Notes: generated by a model from the letters alone, not told the origin. 64,000 nt of DNA from Methylocystis sp. IM3 (GCF_038070105.1 NZ_JBBPBZ010000002.1:2244001-2308000); one strand, 5' to 3'; counted from the stretch's first letter, positions 37,254 to 47,368 are shown. Numbers and translations: made by a program.

Positions 37254-37379
37254 AAATCCCAAGGTTCCTTTGATTCAGGCAAGGTCCTTTGGTTCAGGAT
37301 TGCGTCGGCCAAGCAAAGCCCCTTTCCCCGCGCGGCGCTTTTCGCCTAATTAGCCTCTTCCTGGCGAGAGGATGCGGAA

Positions 37380-38213
37380 TTGGTCGGAGCGGGGACGGAT
37401 CACACCAAACAGGCGCTCACGGGCGGGCCGGCCATCATTCTGGTGCGCCCGCAGCTCGCCGTGAACATCGGCATGTGCGCGCGCGCCATGGCAAATTTCG
37501 GCCTTTCCGATCTGCGGCTCGTATCGCCGCGCGAGGGGTGGCCGCGCACCGGCGCCTATCGCAAGGGCGCCTACGCCGCCGCCGCCGGGGCCACGCATCT
37601 GCTCGAGGGCGCGAAGCTCTATGACAGCGTGCGCGAGGCCATCGCGGACCTGAATTTCGTCTACGCCACCACGGCGCGCGGGCGGGGGCAGATGAAGCCC
37701 GTGCTCACGCCGGGAAAGGCCCTTCCTGACACGGCCGCGCGGATGGCGGCCGGGGAGGCCCACGGCTTTCTCTTCGGCCCCGAGCGCACCGGGCTCGACA
37801 ATGACGACGTGGCGCTCGCCGACGCGATCCTCACCTTCCCCGTCAACCCCGCCTATGCCTCGCTCAATCTGGCGCAATCGGTGCTGCTGGTGGGCTACGA
37901 ATGGTTCCGCGCCGCCCATGGCGACGCCATCCCCTACGAGATCGAGGAGCGATCGCCTCCCGCGACGCGCGAAATGACGCTCGCCTTCTTCGACTTTCTG
38001 GAGGAGGAGCTCGACAAGCGCGGCTTCTTCCGGCCGCTGGACAAGAAGCCGGTGATGTCGCGCAATCTGCGCAACATGTTCCACCGCATGGGGCTGACGC
38101 AGCAGGACGTGCGCACGCTGTGGGGCATGGTGGTGCGGCTCGTCGAAGGTCCCCGCCGCGACCCCAAGAAGGTCTGGCGGCGAAAGAAGCTGACGGAAGA
38201 GGCGGAGAGCTGA
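37380..38213 (+). CDS. trmJ: tRNA (cytidine/uridine-2'-O-)-methyltransferase TrmJ
   Basis: 277 aa, TTG start with GAGAGGA upstream. SPOUT-class enzyme that 2'-O-methylates residue 32 in the anticodon loop of several tRNAs. It has IILVRPQLAVNIGMCARAMA, the knot motifs FLFGPERTGLDNDDVALADA and FPVNPAYASLNLAQSVLLVG, and a C-terminal helical extension (AFFDFLEEELDKRGFFRPLD...LRNMFHRMGLTQQDVRTLWG). Confidence 0.92.
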   Translation: MVGAGTDHTKQALTGGPAIILVRPQLAVNIGMCARAMANFGLSDLRLVSPREGWPRTGAYRKGAYAAAAGATHLLEGAKLYDSVREAIADLNFVYATTARGRGQMKPVLTPGKALPDTAARMAAGEAHGFLFGPERTGLDNDDVALADAILTFPVNPAYASLNLAQSVLLVGYEWFRAAHGDAIPYEIEERSPPATREMTLAFFDFLEEELDKRGFFRPLDKKPVMSRNLRNMFHRMGLTQQDVRTLWGMVVRLVEGPRRDPKKVWRRKKLTEEAES

Positions 38214-38293
38214 CGCCCTGCCGAGCCCGCCCTAAATATGCGCTATCGCGACCTTGCGAAGCGGCCGGCCTGTCGGCTGTAGGGAGGGACCAG

Positions 38294-38500
38294 ATGCGTT
38301 ACGTTCTTGCCGCGATCCTCCTGTGCGCGGTCGCCGCGCCGACGGCGTCCGCCCGCCCCGCGGCCGCGTCTCACCCAGCCTCCTCGAAGAGCGACGCGAC
38401 CCAGGCCGCCAAGCGCAGCAAGGCGCCGGCGCAGCGCGAGGGTCGCGGCGGCGTCAACTCCGGTGGCATTCATCCCTTGGTCGGAAGCGGCGACTATTAG
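38294..38500 (+). CDS. Small exported hypothetical protein
   Basis: 68 aa; GGGAGG stands before the ATG. Signal peptide MRYVLAAILLCAVAAPTASA, then a Lys/Ala/Ser-rich mature part ending GGVNSGGIHPLVGSGDY. No family recognised. Lies 80 bp after trmJ. Confidence 0.55.
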   Translation: MRYVLAAILLCAVAAPTASARPAAASHPASSKSDATQAAKRSKAPAQREGRGGVNSGGIHPLVGSGDY

Positions 38501-38508
38501 ACTTCGCC

Positions 38509-38904
38509 TCAGTGGAACGACCGCTTCGCGTCCTGCCGCGCCGGGGCCGGCGGAGCGAGCGGGCTCGCCTGATGATGCGAGAGCCGCCAGCGCCCATCCG
38601 CGCGCTTGAACCAGTTGGTCGCGAGCAGGAGCCCGCCGCCGACTTCCTCCACGCAAAAGACCCGGCCGTCCGCGCCGTCGATGACGAGCCGCTCCTCGCG
38701 CGCCGTCACCGCCTCCTGCGAGGTATTGCGGAAAATATCGCGATAAGAGCCGAGCACCGGGGCGCGGCCGATGAGGACCGGCCAGCCGGGATGCACGCAG
38801 GTCACGCCATCCTCGGCCCAGACCGCCTCCATGGCGGCGAGGTCGCGGGCGGCGAAGGCGCGGTAATAGGCTGCGTTGGCGGCGAGGAGGGCGTCTTCGT
38901 CCAT
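38509..38904 (-). CDS. NTF2-like (SnoaL/DUF4440-type) protein
   Basis: 131 aa, starting MDEDALLAANAAYYRAFAAR. Cone-shaped NTF2-like fold suggested by AMEAVWAEDGVTCVHPGWPV, GRAPVLGSYRDIF, and the beta-strands RVFCVEEVGGGLLLATNWFK and GRWRLSHHQASPLA. Members bind small ligands or act as steroid-isomerase-like enzymes; the ligand is unknown. Confidence 0.8.
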   Translation of the reverse strand: MDEDALLAANAAYYRAFAARDLAAMEAVWAEDGVTCVHPGWPVLIGRAPVLGSYRDIFRNTSQEAVTAREERLVIDGADGRVFCVEEVGGGLLLATNWFKRADGRWRLSHHQASPLAPPAPARQDAKRSFH

Positions 38905-39069
38905 GGGGAGAGCTTGGTCACATTTGCGCCCGGCTTGCAAACGCGATCCGGGTGTTTCGCCGCCGCGCGGCAATGCCTATCTTAGAGGGCGTTCCATATC
39001 GTCCAGACCGAAACCGTGCTAAGCACGCGCCAATTCCCCGGCCTTGAACCGGGCGCAGGAGGCCCATCC

Positions 39070-39630
39070 ATGTTCATTCAGACCGAAGCCACCCCCAATC
39101 CGTCCACGCTGAAGTTTCTCCCCGGCCAGGCCGTTCTCGGCCAGGGCGCCATGGAGTTCCGCTCGTCCGAAGCCGCGGCCAATGCGCCGCTCGCGCAGGC
39201 CCTGCTCGCCATCGACGGCGTCGAGGCGGTGATGTATGGCGGCGACTTCGTGTCCGTGACCAAGAACGGCGCCGACTGGGCGCATCTCAAGCCCGCGATT
39301 CTCGGCACGATCATGGAGCATTTCGCCTCCGGCGCGCCGCTCCTCACCGAGGGCGGCGCGGCCGTGGAGGATCACGACGGCGAATTCTACGATCCCGCCG
39401 ACGCCGAAACGGTCGCGACCATCAAGGAGCTGATCGAGACCCGCGTGCGTCCGGCGGTGGCCGGGGACGGCGGCGACATCGTATTCCGCGGCTTCCGCGA
39501 CGGCGTGGTCTATCTCGCCATGAAAGGCGCCTGCTCGGGCTGCCCCTCCTCCACCGCGACGCTGCGCAACGGCATCGAAAACCTTCTGCGCCACTTTCTG
39601 CCGCAGGTGAAGGCCGTCGAGCCGGCCTGA
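39070..39630 (+). CDS. Nfu-type Fe-S cluster carrier (NifU family)
   Basis: 186 aa. The N-terminal Nfu_N domain (MFIQTEATPNPSTLKFLPGQ, GDFVSVTKNGADW) is followed by the C-terminal NifU domain (~105-180: IKELIETRVRPAVAGDGGDI) whose CSGC motif (GACSGCPSSTATLRNGIENL) holds a shared [4Fe-4S] cluster. Transfers clusters to apoproteins. MiaB, an Fe-S enzyme, is encoded 1.4 kb downstream in the same block. Confidence 0.94.
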   Translation: MFIQTEATPNPSTLKFLPGQAVLGQGAMEFRSSEAAANAPLAQALLAIDGVEAVMYGGDFVSVTKNGADWAHLKPAILGTIMEHFASGAPLLTEGGAAVEDHDGEFYDPADAETVATIKELIETRVRPAVAGDGGDIVFRGFRDGVVYLAMKGACSGCPSSTATLRNGIENLLRHFLPQVKAVEPA

Positions 39631-39694
39631 GCCTGGGGCCTCCGAGCGCCGCCCTTTGTTGCTCGGGCTCTCAAAAGGGTCATATTCTCCGATC

Positions 39695-40459
39695 ATGCGA
39701 ATCCTTGCGATTGACACCGCCCTCCCCGCCGTCTCGGCCTGCGTGCTCGACAGCGACACGGAGGAGCCCATCTCCGCCGAGACCATCGCCATGGAGCGCG
39801 GCCACGCGGAGGAGATCATGCCGCTCATCGAGCGGGTCATGCGCAAGGTCGAGGGCGGTTTCTCCACCATCGACCGGGTCGCGGTCACGGTCGGTCCCGG
39901 CTCCTTCACCGGCATCCGCATCGGCCTCGCCGCCGGACAGGCGATCGGGCTCGCCTGCAAGGCGGATGTGGTGGGGGTTTCGACGCTCGCGGCGCTCGCC
40001 GCGCCCCTTATTCTCGAAGACTTCGACGGCGTCGCCGCCGCCGCCATCGACGCGCGCCACGGCAAGGTCTATGTCGCGGCCTTCGGCCCCGATGGCCGCG
40101 CCCTGCTGACCCCGCGCCGCGCCGGCGCGCACGAGGCGCTGCGGGCCCTTGGCGACGGGCCGTTTTTGCTCATCGGATCGGGCGCCGAGCTTCTGGCCAG
40201 CGAGGCGCGAGCGAACGGCCTTGCCCACAAGATCGTCAGCGAGCGCGCCTCGCCCGACATCGCCTATGTGGCCCGCCTCGGTCTCGCCGCCCGGCCCGAC
40301 ACCGCGCCGGCGCGGCCGCTCTATCTCAAGGAGCCGGACGTGACGGTTGCGGGCAAGCCGCAGGAGGCCGCGCCCGCGCGCTCGGCGGAGGCCGGGGGCG
40401 ACGCTGCGCCGGAAAGCCCGGCGTCAGAGGCCCTCGCCTCCGAGCCCGCGCAGGCGTAG
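39695..40459 (+). CDS. tsaB: tRNA threonylcarbamoyladenosine biosynthesis protein TsaB
   Basis: 254 aa starting MRILAIDTALPAVSACVLDS. Partner of TsaD in making t6A37 on ANN-decoding tRNAs. The ASKHA fold is marked by the start, GHAEEIMPLIERVM, VGPGSFTGIRIGLAAGQAI and AAIDARHGKVYVAAF. The C-terminus (~225-254) is an Ala/Glu/Pro-rich tail not needed for the fold. rimI follows nine bases after the stop, the common tsaB-rimI pairing. Confidence 0.93.
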   Translation: MRILAIDTALPAVSACVLDSDTEEPISAETIAMERGHAEEIMPLIERVMRKVEGGFSTIDRVAVTVGPGSFTGIRIGLAAGQAIGLACKADVVGVSTLAALAAPLILEDFDGVAAAAIDARHGKVYVAAFGPDGRALLTPRRAGAHEALRALGDGPFLLIGSGAELLASEARANGLAHKIVSERASPDIAYVARLGLAARPDTAPARPLYLKEPDVTVAGKPQEAAPARSAEAGGDAAPESPASEALASEPAQA

Positions 40460-40468
40460 TCTTTCGTC

Positions 40469-40957
40469 ATGAGCCTCCTGACGAGCTTCTTCGCCAAGCC
40501 GCACTTCATCATTCAGCCCATCGGCGCCGAGCGCGCCGAAGACTGCGAGACGCTGCACGGCGCCTCCTTCGCCTTCGGCTGGTCCAAGATCGATTTCGAG
40601 AGCTATCTCACCGACCCGCATGTCATCGCCGACGGCGCCGTGACGGAAGGCGCCAAGGGCAGGCTCGGGGGCTTCATCCTCTCCCGGCTGCTGCCGCCCG
40701 ATTCCGAAATCTTGACCTTCGCGGTCGATCCGGCCCGGCGCGGCGCGGGCCTCGGCTGGATGATCCTCGACCGACACATCGAAAATCTGGAGCGCGGCGG
40801 AGCCCGGCTCGTGTTTCTGGAGGTCGCAGACGACAACGAGGCGGCGCTGAAGCTCTATGGCCGCGCCGGCTTCAAGGAGATCGGCCGGCGGGAAAATTAC
40901 TACCAGCGCGCCGACGGGACCCGGCGCGCGGCGGTCAATTTGCGGCTGGAGATGTGA
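40469..40957 (+). CDS. rimI: Ribosomal-protein-alanine N-acetyltransferase (RimI-like)
   Basis: 162-aa GNAT acetyltransferase, by family acetylating the N-terminus of ribosomal protein S18. It has LTFAVDPARRGAGLGWMILD with the acetyl-CoA-binding Q/RxxGxG/A loop (RRGAGLG), VFLEVADDNEAALKLYGRAG and FKEIGRRENYYQ. In many Hyphomicrobiales a fur-type gene follows; here miaB follows directly. Confidence 0.9.
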   Translation: MSLLTSFFAKPHFIIQPIGAERAEDCETLHGASFAFGWSKIDFESYLTDPHVIADGAVTEGAKGRLGGFILSRLLPPDSEILTFAVDPARRGAGLGWMILDRHIENLERGGARLVFLEVADDNEAALKLYGRAGFKEIGRRENYYQRADGTRRAAVNLRLEM

Positions 40958-41020
40958 CAACCTGCTTTGAAGCATGATGATCACGGGCCGCGAAGGACCC
41001 ATTCTCCACGCACGCAAATT

Positions 41021-42535
41021 ATGGATTCGGCGCGGCCGGCAAACGCGCTTATAATGCCCGCCAGTCGGCAAGCGCCGCCCGAGTCGGGGCGGCCCCAGGG
41101 AGCGAGTAAGATTTCCACACCGGTTTCGACTGCGGCTGAGACGCTCGACGCGGCGCCCGAGGCGTCCTCGCCGGGAGGCAAGGTTCTGGTCAAGTCCTAC
41201 GGCTGCCAGATGAATGTCTATGACGCGACCCGCATGGCGGATTTGCTCGGCCGTGAAGGCTATGCGGAGACCGCCGAGGAAACCGACGCCGATCTCGTCA
41301 TCCTGAACACCTGCCACATTCGCGAGAAGGCCGCCGAGAAGATTTATTCCGAACTCGGCAAGCTCGCGCTCGAGAAGCGCGCGCGCGAGGCCGAGGGCCG
41401 CGAGATGAAGATCGTCGTCGCCGGCTGCGTGGCGCAGGCCGAGGGCGAGGAAGTCTTGAAGCGGCAGCGCGCCGTCGATCTCGTCGTCGGCCCGCAGAGC
41501 TATCACCGCCTGCCCGACCTGTTGAAACAGGCGCGGCAAGGGCGCCGCCTCGCCGACACCGACTTCGCGGTCGAAGACAAGTTCGACGCCCTGCCCAAGC
41601 CGAGCCGGGCGCAAATCCGCGCCCGCGGCGTCTCCGCCTTCGTCACCGTGCAGGAAGGCTGCGACAAATTCTGCTCCTTCTGCGTCGTGCCCTATACGCG
41701 CGGCGCAGAAGTCTCCCGGCCCGTCGCCGATGTTCTCGCCGAGACGCAGCGCCTCGTCGACGCCGGGGTGCGCGAGATCACGCTCATCGGGCAGAACGTC
41801 AACGCCTATCGCGGCGCGGACGAGACGGGCCGCGAATGGAGCCTCGCCCGCCTGCTCGAACATCTCGCTGGAATCGACGGGATCGACCGGCTTCGCTACA
41901 CGACCAGTCATCCTGTCGACATGGCCCAGGATTTGATTGATGCGCATGAGTCGATCGAAAAGCTCATGCCCTATGTCCATCTGCCCGTGCAGTCGGGCTC
42001 CGACCGCGTGCTCAAGGCGATGAACCGCAGGCACACTGCCGCCGACTATCTCGACATCATCGCCCGCCTGCGCAAGGCGCGCGCCGATGTCGCCATGTCC
42101 TCCGATTTCATCGTCGGCTTTCCCGGCGAGACCGACGCCGATTTCGAGGACACCATGGCCCTGATACGCGCCGTGGGCTTCGCCTCCAGCTTCTCCTTCA
42201 AATATTCGCCGCGTCCCGGAACGCCCGGCGCCGAACGGGACGACCAGATCGACGAGGAGCTCAAGCGCGCCCGCCTCGCCGCCCTGCAAACGCTGCTCGA
42301 GGAGCAGCGGCAGGCATTCAACGCCGCGACCGTCGGCAAGACCCTCGACGTGCTGTTTGAAAAACCCGGCCGCCACGAGGGTCAAATCGGTGGCAAGACT
42401 CCCTATATGCAGGCTGTGCATGTCAGCGGTCCCGCCGGCATGATCGGCGGCGTGGCGCGCGTCGCGATCGTCGCCGCGGGGTCGAACTCGCTGGCGGGTC
42501 GGCTTGTGGGCGAGGGCGAGGAGGCGAAGGCTTGA
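41021..42535 (+). CDS. miaB: tRNA-2-methylthio-N6-dimethylallyladenosine synthase
   Basis: About 504 aa from the ATG at 41021; other starts at 40967 and 41054 are possible and none has a clear ribosome-binding site. The first ~45 residues look unconserved. UPF0004 domain Cys residues: [25 protein letters not shown] and [12 protein letters not shown]. Radical-SAM motif [15 protein letters not shown] (Cx3Cx2C). The C-terminal TRAM domain ends [20 protein letters not shown]. It adds a methylthio group at A37 of tRNAs reading UNN codons. Its stop overlaps the phoH start. Confidence 0.94.
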   Translation: MDSARPANALIMPASRQAPPESGRPQGASKISTPVSTAAETLDAAPEASSPGGKVLVKSYGCQMNVYDATRMADLLGREGYAETAEETDADLVILNTCHIREKAAEKIYSELGKLALEKRAREAEGREMKIVVAGCVAQAEGEEVLKRQRAVDLVVGPQSYHRLPDLLKQARQGRRLADTDFAVEDKFDALPKPSRAQIRARGVSAFVTVQEGCDKFCSFCVVPYTRGAEVSRPVADVLAETQRLVDAGVREITLIGQNVNAYRGADETGREWSLARLLEHLAGIDGIDRLRYTTSHPVDMAQDLIDAHESIEKLMPYVHLPVQSGSDRVLKAMNRRHTAADYLDIIARLRKARADVAMSSDFIVGFPGETDADFEDTMALIRAVGFASSFSFKYSPRPGTPGAERDDQIDEELKRARLAALQTLLEEQRQAFNAATVGKTLDVLFEKPGRHEGQIGGKTPYMQAVHVSGPAGMIGGVARVAIVAAGSNSLAGRLVGEGEEAKA

Positions 42536-43572
42536 CGACGATTGACGACCTGCGGCTCGGGCGCCGGGAGGAGGCGGCCGAACCCGATGCGGAAATCACC
42601 CTGGCCTTCGAAAACAACAAATATGCGTCTCTTGTCTTCGGCCATTACGACCAGAACCTCGCCAAGATCGAGCGCCGGCTGAAAATCGCGTCTTTCGCAA
42701 ACGGCAATCACGTCACCCTGAAAGGCAAGGCCGAGGCCTGCGAACATGCGCGGCGCGTGCTGGAGGCGCTTTACGAGCGCATCTCCAAGGGCCAGACGGT
42801 GGCGATCGGCGATGTTGACGGCGCGATCGAAGAGACCGCGCGCCAGCGCAGCCTCTTTCCCGACGCCGAACCCGCGCGCGGCGCTTTCGAGCAACTCATC
42901 ACCCGCAAGCGCGGACTCGTGCGCGCCCGCAACGCTGCGCAGGACCAGTATTTGCGCGCGTTGAAACGCTATGAGCTCGTCTTCGGCGAGGGGCCAGCCG
43001 GCACCGGCAAGACCTGGCTCGCCGTCGGCCACGCCGTGCAACTCATGGAACAGGGCGCGGTCGAGAGGCTGATCTTGTCTCGCCCTGCCGTCGAAGCGGG
43101 CGAGCGCCTGGGCTTCCTGCCCGGCGACATGCGCGAGAAGGTCGACCCTTACCTGCGGCCGATCTACGACGCGCTGCATGATTTCATGGATTCGCGTATG
43201 GTCGAGCGCGGCATGCAGACGGGCATCATCGAGGTGGCGCCGCTCGCCTTCATGCGCGGCCGCACGCTCACCCGCGCCTGCGTCCTGCTCGACGAGGCGC
43301 AGAACGCGACCTCGATGCAGATGAAGATGTTTCTCACCCGCCTCGGCGAAGGCTCGCGCATGATCGTCACGGGCGATCCGTCCCAGACCGACCTGCCCCC
43401 CGGCCAGACCTCGGGGCTCTCCGAGGCGATCGGCCTTCTGTCGGAAATCGACAGTGTCGGCCGCGTGCGCTTCTCGGAAGGCGACGTCGTGCGTCACGAC
43501 CTCGTGCGCCAGATCGTGGGCGCCTATGAGCGCGCCGCCCGCGCGAAGAACAAGCCGCGCGGCGAAGCATGA
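42532..43572 (+). CDS. ybeZ: PhoH family ATPase (YbeZ)
   Basis: 346 aa with a TTG start that overlaps the miaB stop. N-terminal KH-like region (~25-90) and a PhoH ATPase domain. Walker [14 protein letters not shown], Walker [21 protein letters not shown], sensor region [18 protein letters not shown]. By family it works with the endoribonuclease YbeY in rRNA maturation; ybeY follows with a four-base overlap. Confidence 0.95.
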   Translation: MTTIDDLRLGRREEAAEPDAEITLAFENNKYASLVFGHYDQNLAKIERRLKIASFANGNHVTLKGKAEACEHARRVLEALYERISKGQTVAIGDVDGAIEETARQRSLFPDAEPARGAFEQLITRKRGLVRARNAAQDQYLRALKRYELVFGEGPAGTGKTWLAVGHAVQLMEQGAVERLILSRPAVEAGERLGFLPGDMREKVDPYLRPIYDALHDFMDSRMVERGMQTGIIEVAPLAFMRGRTLTRACVLLDEAQNATSMQMKMFLTRLGEGSRMIVTGDPSQTDLPPGQTSGLSEAIGLLSEIDSVGRVRFSEGDVVRHDLVRQIVGAYERAARAKNKPRGEA

Positions 43573-44069
43573 CCGTCGAGATCGACATCATCGTCGCCGC
43601 CGAGCCTTGGGAGGGCTTGGAAGGGCTCGACAGCCTCACCCGCGAAAGCGTCGATGCGAGCCTCGCCGAGAGCGGCGCCACGCTCATCGAAGGCTGCGAG
43701 ATGAGCGTCACTTTTTGCGACGACGCCGAGATCCTGGAGCTTAACGCGCAATGGCGCGGCAAGGACAAGGCGACCAACGTCCTCTCCTTCCCCACGCCCG
43801 GAGTTCTCGCCGCCCGGCCGCTTCTGGGCGACATCGTCATTGCTTATGAAACGGTCGCGCGCGAGGCCGCCGAGCAGGAAAAGACCCTGCGCGAACATAC
43901 TGTCCACATGGTCGTCCATGGATTTTTGCACCTGATCGGCTATGATCACGAGACTGCCGCCGAGGCCGAAGTGATGGAGGGCCTCGAAAGACGGATCGCG
44001 TCGCGGTTGGGCTTGCGCGACCCTTACGCCGGCGAGGCGGCCGACGAAGCGGGTGAGCGGGCGAACTGA
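43569..44069 (+). CDS. ybeY: Endoribonuclease YbeY
   Basis: 166-aa zinc-dependent RNase for 16S rRNA 3'-end maturation and ribosome quality control. The metal site is VHGFLHLIGYDH (HxxxHxxxxxH), preceded by WRGKDKATNVLSFP and LGDIVIAYETVAREA. The start overlaps the phoH stop (ATGA). Confidence 0.96.
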   Translation: MTVEIDIIVAAEPWEGLEGLDSLTRESVDASLAESGATLIEGCEMSVTFCDDAEILELNAQWRGKDKATNVLSFPTPGVLAARPLLGDIVIAYETVAREAAEQEKTLREHTVHMVVHGFLHLIGYDHETAAEAEVMEGLERRIASRLGLRDPYAGEAADEAGERAN

Positions 44070-44078
44070 ACGAAGGTC

Positions 44079-45014
44079 ATGTCGATACGATCTGAAAATG
44101 CAGAGGAGCCGTTAAGACGCAGCCAGGAGGCGCGCGGCAATCTGCTCGACCGCCTGCGCGGGCTTCTTGGTCTCGCGCCCGCGTCCGTGCGCGAGGACAT
44201 CGAGGACGCGCTGGAGGAAGCCGCCGGCGACGTGACGCCGCATGAGCGCGCGCTGCTCAAGAATGTGCTCGGGCTGCACGATCTCAGGGTGGAGGACGCG
44301 ATGATCCCGCGCGCCGACATCGTCGCGATTTCTCAGGACGCGACGCTGCGCGAGGCGCTCGCCTTGTTCCGGGACGCGGGCCATTCCCGCCTGCCGGTCT
44401 ATGTCGAGACGCTCGACGATCCGCGCGGCATGGTTCACATCCGCGATTTCGTGAACCACATCGCGCTCTGCGAGGAAAAGCGCGAGGCCGCCGACAGGGC
44501 AGCCACGCACAGGATCATCGACTTCGACGCGCCGCTGCTTCAGGCCGAGCTTTTGAAGCCCGTGCTGTTCGTGCCGCGCTCCATGCCCGCGCTCGACCTG
44601 CTGATTCGCATGCAGACCACGCGCACGCATCTCGCGCTGGTGATCGACGAATATGGCGGCACAGACGGCCTGGTGACGATCGAAGACATCATGGAGATGA
44701 TCGTCGGAGACATCGAGGACGAGCACGACGTGGCCGAGCCGCCCGAAATCGTCGAGCTCGACAATGGCGATTTCCTCGTGGATGCCCGAGCCGATCTCGA
44801 CGAGGTGACGGCGCGCCTCGGCGTCGACTTCCGCCTGGAGGATACTCCCGCCGAGGTCACGACCATCGGCGGCCTCGTCGCCTGGCTCGCGGGCCGCGTG
44901 CCGATGCGCGGAGAGATCATCGCGACGCCGGTCGAGGCCTATGAGTTCGAAATCGTCGACGCCGATCCGCGCCGGGTCCGCAAGCTGCGCGTGCGTGCGC
45001 GCCTGCGGCCGTAG
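44079..45014 (+). CDS. CBS-domain protein of the CorC/TlyC family
   Basis: 311 aa without membrane helices. An acidic N-terminal helix region, two CBS domains (~60-205: VEDAMIPRADIVAISQDATL, HSRLPVYVETLDDPRGMVHI, LALVIDEYGGTDGLVTIEDI) and a C-terminal CorC_HlyC domain (~220-305: DNGDFLVDARADLDEVTARL). Family members affect Mg/Co efflux or membrane integrity. Lies between ybeY and lnt as in most proteobacteria. Confidence 0.93.
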   Translation: MSIRSENAEEPLRRSQEARGNLLDRLRGLLGLAPASVREDIEDALEEAAGDVTPHERALLKNVLGLHDLRVEDAMIPRADIVAISQDATLREALALFRDAGHSRLPVYVETLDDPRGMVHIRDFVNHIALCEEKREAADRAATHRIIDFDAPLLQAELLKPVLFVPRSMPALDLLIRMQTTRTHLALVIDEYGGTDGLVTIEDIMEMIVGDIEDEHDVAEPPEIVELDNGDFLVDARADLDEVTARLGVDFRLEDTPAEVTTIGGLVAWLAGRVPMRGEIIATPVEAYEFEIVDADPRRVRKLRVRARLRP

Positions 45015-45093
45015 GGTCATCACGGTCAAGCTATCGCCTCATTATAACAAGCGGAAGCCGTTACAGTTGGCCGGCTGATTCGCAGGGGCGTTC

Positions 45094-46731
45094 ATGGCTC
45101 AGATTTCCCAATCGACTGGCGCGCGGGCGGGGCTGATCCCGCTCCCCCAGCGCATCATTCTCGCTGACGGCTGGACGCGCCGCCTCATCGCCTTCGCCGC
45201 CGGCGCGCTCGGGGCGCTGGCGCTGCCGCCCTTCGACTTCGCGCCGGCCATGATCGCGCCCCTCACGACGGCGGTCTGGCTCATCGACGGCGCCGCCGGA
45301 CGCGGCGGGGGCTGGCGCAACGGGGCGCTCTTTGCGGCCGCCGGCGCGGGCTGGTGGCTCGGTTTCGGCTATTTTCTCGCTGGCCTCTGGTGGCTCGGAG
45401 CCGCCATGCTCGTGGAGGCCGACGAATTCGCCTGGGCCTTGCCGCTCGCCGTCCTCGGTCTGCCCGCTGTCCTGGCGCTCTTTCCCGCGCTTGGTTTCGC
45501 CCTCGCCCGCGCGCTCTGGTTTTCGGGAAGCCTGCGCATCTTCGCGCTCGCCGCCGGCCTCGGCGCCGCCGAATGGCTGCGCGGGCACATCCTCACGGGC
45601 TTCCCCTGGAATGATTTCGGGATGGCGCTCGCGCAAGCCGGGCCGCTCGGACAGGGGGCGGCCCTTCTCGGGCTCAACGGGCTCGACCTCGTGGCCATCC
45701 TGATCTTCGCCGCGCCGGCGACATTGATCGACCGCGCGCCGGGCCGCCGCTTCCACGCCAACGCCGGGGCCGCGACGGCGGCGATCCTGCTCGGCGCCCT
45801 CGCCCTTTATGGCGCCTTGCGGCTCGCGGGGAGCCCCACCGAATATGTCGACGGCGTGAAGCTGAGGCTGATGCAGCCGAACCTCCCGCAGGACGCGAAA
45901 TTCCGTCCGGAGAACGGCCCGCGCATTCTGCGCGATTACCTCGAACTCTCGGACCGCGCCGCCGCGCCGGATCGCACGGGGATCGCCGACGCCACCCATC
46001 TCATCTGGCCGGAGTCGGCCTTTCCCTACATTCTCTCGCGCGAGCCGCGGGCGCTTTCGGCGATCGCGCGGGCGCTCCAGGGAAAAATTCTCATCACGGG
46101 CGCCGCGCGGATCGAAAACGACGACGGCGGCGGGCGGCGAGGCAAGATTTTCAATTCGATCGAGGTTTTGCACGGCGACCGCATTCTTGCGTTCTACGAC
46201 AAGACCCACCTCGTCCCTTTCGGGGAATATCTTCCCCTCGAAAACCTGCTGCGGCCATTCGGCGTCTCCCAGCTCGTGCCGGGAATCTGGGATCGGGGAG
46301 AAGGGCCGCGCACGCTCATGGCCCCCGGCCTCCCGCCAATCGCGCCGCTCATCTGTTATGAAGCGGTCTTCTCCGGCGAGGCCGCGCCGAAAGGCCCTGA
46401 CGGGCTGCGCCCCGGGCTCCTGCTCAATCTCACCAATGACGGCTGGTTCGGGAAAACGACCGGCCCCTATCAGCATTTCGCACAGTCGCGACTGCGCGCC
46501 ATCGAGGAGGGGCTGCCCCTCGTTCGCGTCGCAAATACTGGGATTTCGGCCATAATTGACCCCTACGGACGCATCCTCGAGGCCTTGCCGCTCGGCGAGA
46601 ACGGGATCATCGACGGGCGTCTGCCCCGCCCCGCCCCGGAAACGTTTTTTGCCCGGCGTGGCGCATATGTTTTTCCTGTCCTGCTGGCGCTGGTCCTGGC
46701 GGTCGCCGCCGCCAGGCGATGGCGGGGGTAA
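45094..46731 (+). CDS. lnt: Apolipoprotein N-acyltransferase
   Basis: 545-aa inner-membrane enzyme that adds the third acyl chain to lipoproteins. Six to seven N-terminal helices are followed by a periplasmic nitrilase-like domain with the Glu-Lys-Cys triad: Glu in IWPESAFPYI, Lys in YDKTHLVPFGEYLP and Cys in PLICYEAVF. LLNLTNDGWFGKTTGPYQHF and VRVANTGISAIIDPYGRI are diagnostic. One final helix (FPVLLALVLAVAAARRW). Pal and LpoA-like in this window are predicted substrates. Confidence 0.95.
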   Translation: MAQISQSTGARAGLIPLPQRIILADGWTRRLIAFAAGALGALALPPFDFAPAMIAPLTTAVWLIDGAAGRGGGWRNGALFAAAGAGWWLGFGYFLAGLWWLGAAMLVEADEFAWALPLAVLGLPAVLALFPALGFALARALWFSGSLRIFALAAGLGAAEWLRGHILTGFPWNDFGMALAQAGPLGQGAALLGLNGLDLVAILIFAAPATLIDRAPGRRFHANAGAATAAILLGALALYGALRLAGSPTEYVDGVKLRLMQPNLPQDAKFRPENGPRILRDYLELSDRAAAPDRTGIADATHLIWPESAFPYILSREPRALSAIARALQGKILITGAARIENDDGGGRRGKIFNSIEVLHGDRILAFYDKTHLVPFGEYLPLENLLRPFGVSQLVPGIWDRGEGPRTLMAPGLPPIAPLICYEAVFSGEAAPKGPDGLRPGLLLNLTNDGWFGKTTGPYQHFAQSRLRAIEEGLPLVRVANTGISAIIDPYGRILEALPLGENGIIDGRLPRPAPETFFARRGAYVFPVLLALVLAVAAARRWRG

Positions 46732-46960
46732 AATGTATCCATCTACCTTGAGTTTAAGGGAACAAGCTCTTCGGGCTTCCGCAAATGATTAGCCGGGCGC
46801 GACTTCAGGCGAATGCCTGAAAGCGATGCGGCGGAGCCGCCCCTATGTTTCATTTCTACTGGAGAGATATGAGTTTTTTGCGGTTTTTGCCCGCTAAATC
46901 ATTAATCCTGTTTGCATTTGGACGGTCTTAGGCTAAAACGTGGCAGGAGGGTGGTTGAAC

Positions 46961-47368
46961 GTGAAGAAGACGCCAGATCCGATCGACCGTCACGTGGGCA
47001 GCCGTGTACGTATGCAACGCATCCTGATGAAGATGAGTCAGGAGAAGCTCGGTGAGGCCCTCGGCCTCACCTTCCAGCAGGTCCAGAAATACGAGAAGGG
47101 ACTGAACCGCATCGGCGCGAGCCGGCTCCAGCAGATCTCCAAGACCCTCAATGTCCCCCCCTCATTTTTCTTCGAGGGGGCGCCTAACCTGAGCCCGGCG
47201 GACGGGTTCGCCGAGGACAGTTCCTCGCAATATGTGGTTGATTTCCTGTCGACCGCCGAGGGACTGCACCTGAACCGCGCCTTCGCGCGGATCAGGGACC
47301 CGAAAGTCCGCAAGAGGGTTCTCGATCTTGTCGCGACGCTTGCCGAGCAGGAGGAGGCGGGAAACTGA
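46961..47368 (+). CDS. XRE-family helix-turn-helix regulator
   Basis: 135 aa from the GTG at 46961, giving the usual start MKKTPDPIDRHVGSRVRMQR; an earlier in-frame GTG at 46940 is less likely. HTH at ~15-70: MSQEKLGEALGLTFQQVQKY, EKGLNRIGASRLQQISKTLN. A C-terminal helical part (SSQYVVDFLSTAEGLHLNRA) follows. This conserved regulator precedes metK throughout the Hyphomicrobiales; its targets are not evident here. Confidence 0.9.
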   Translation: MKKTPDPIDRHVGSRVRMQRILMKMSQEKLGEALGLTFQQVQKYEKGLNRIGASRLQQISKTLNVPPSFFFEGAPNLSPADGFAEDSSSQYVVDFLSTAEGLHLNRAFARIRDPKVRKRVLDLVATLAEQEEAGN

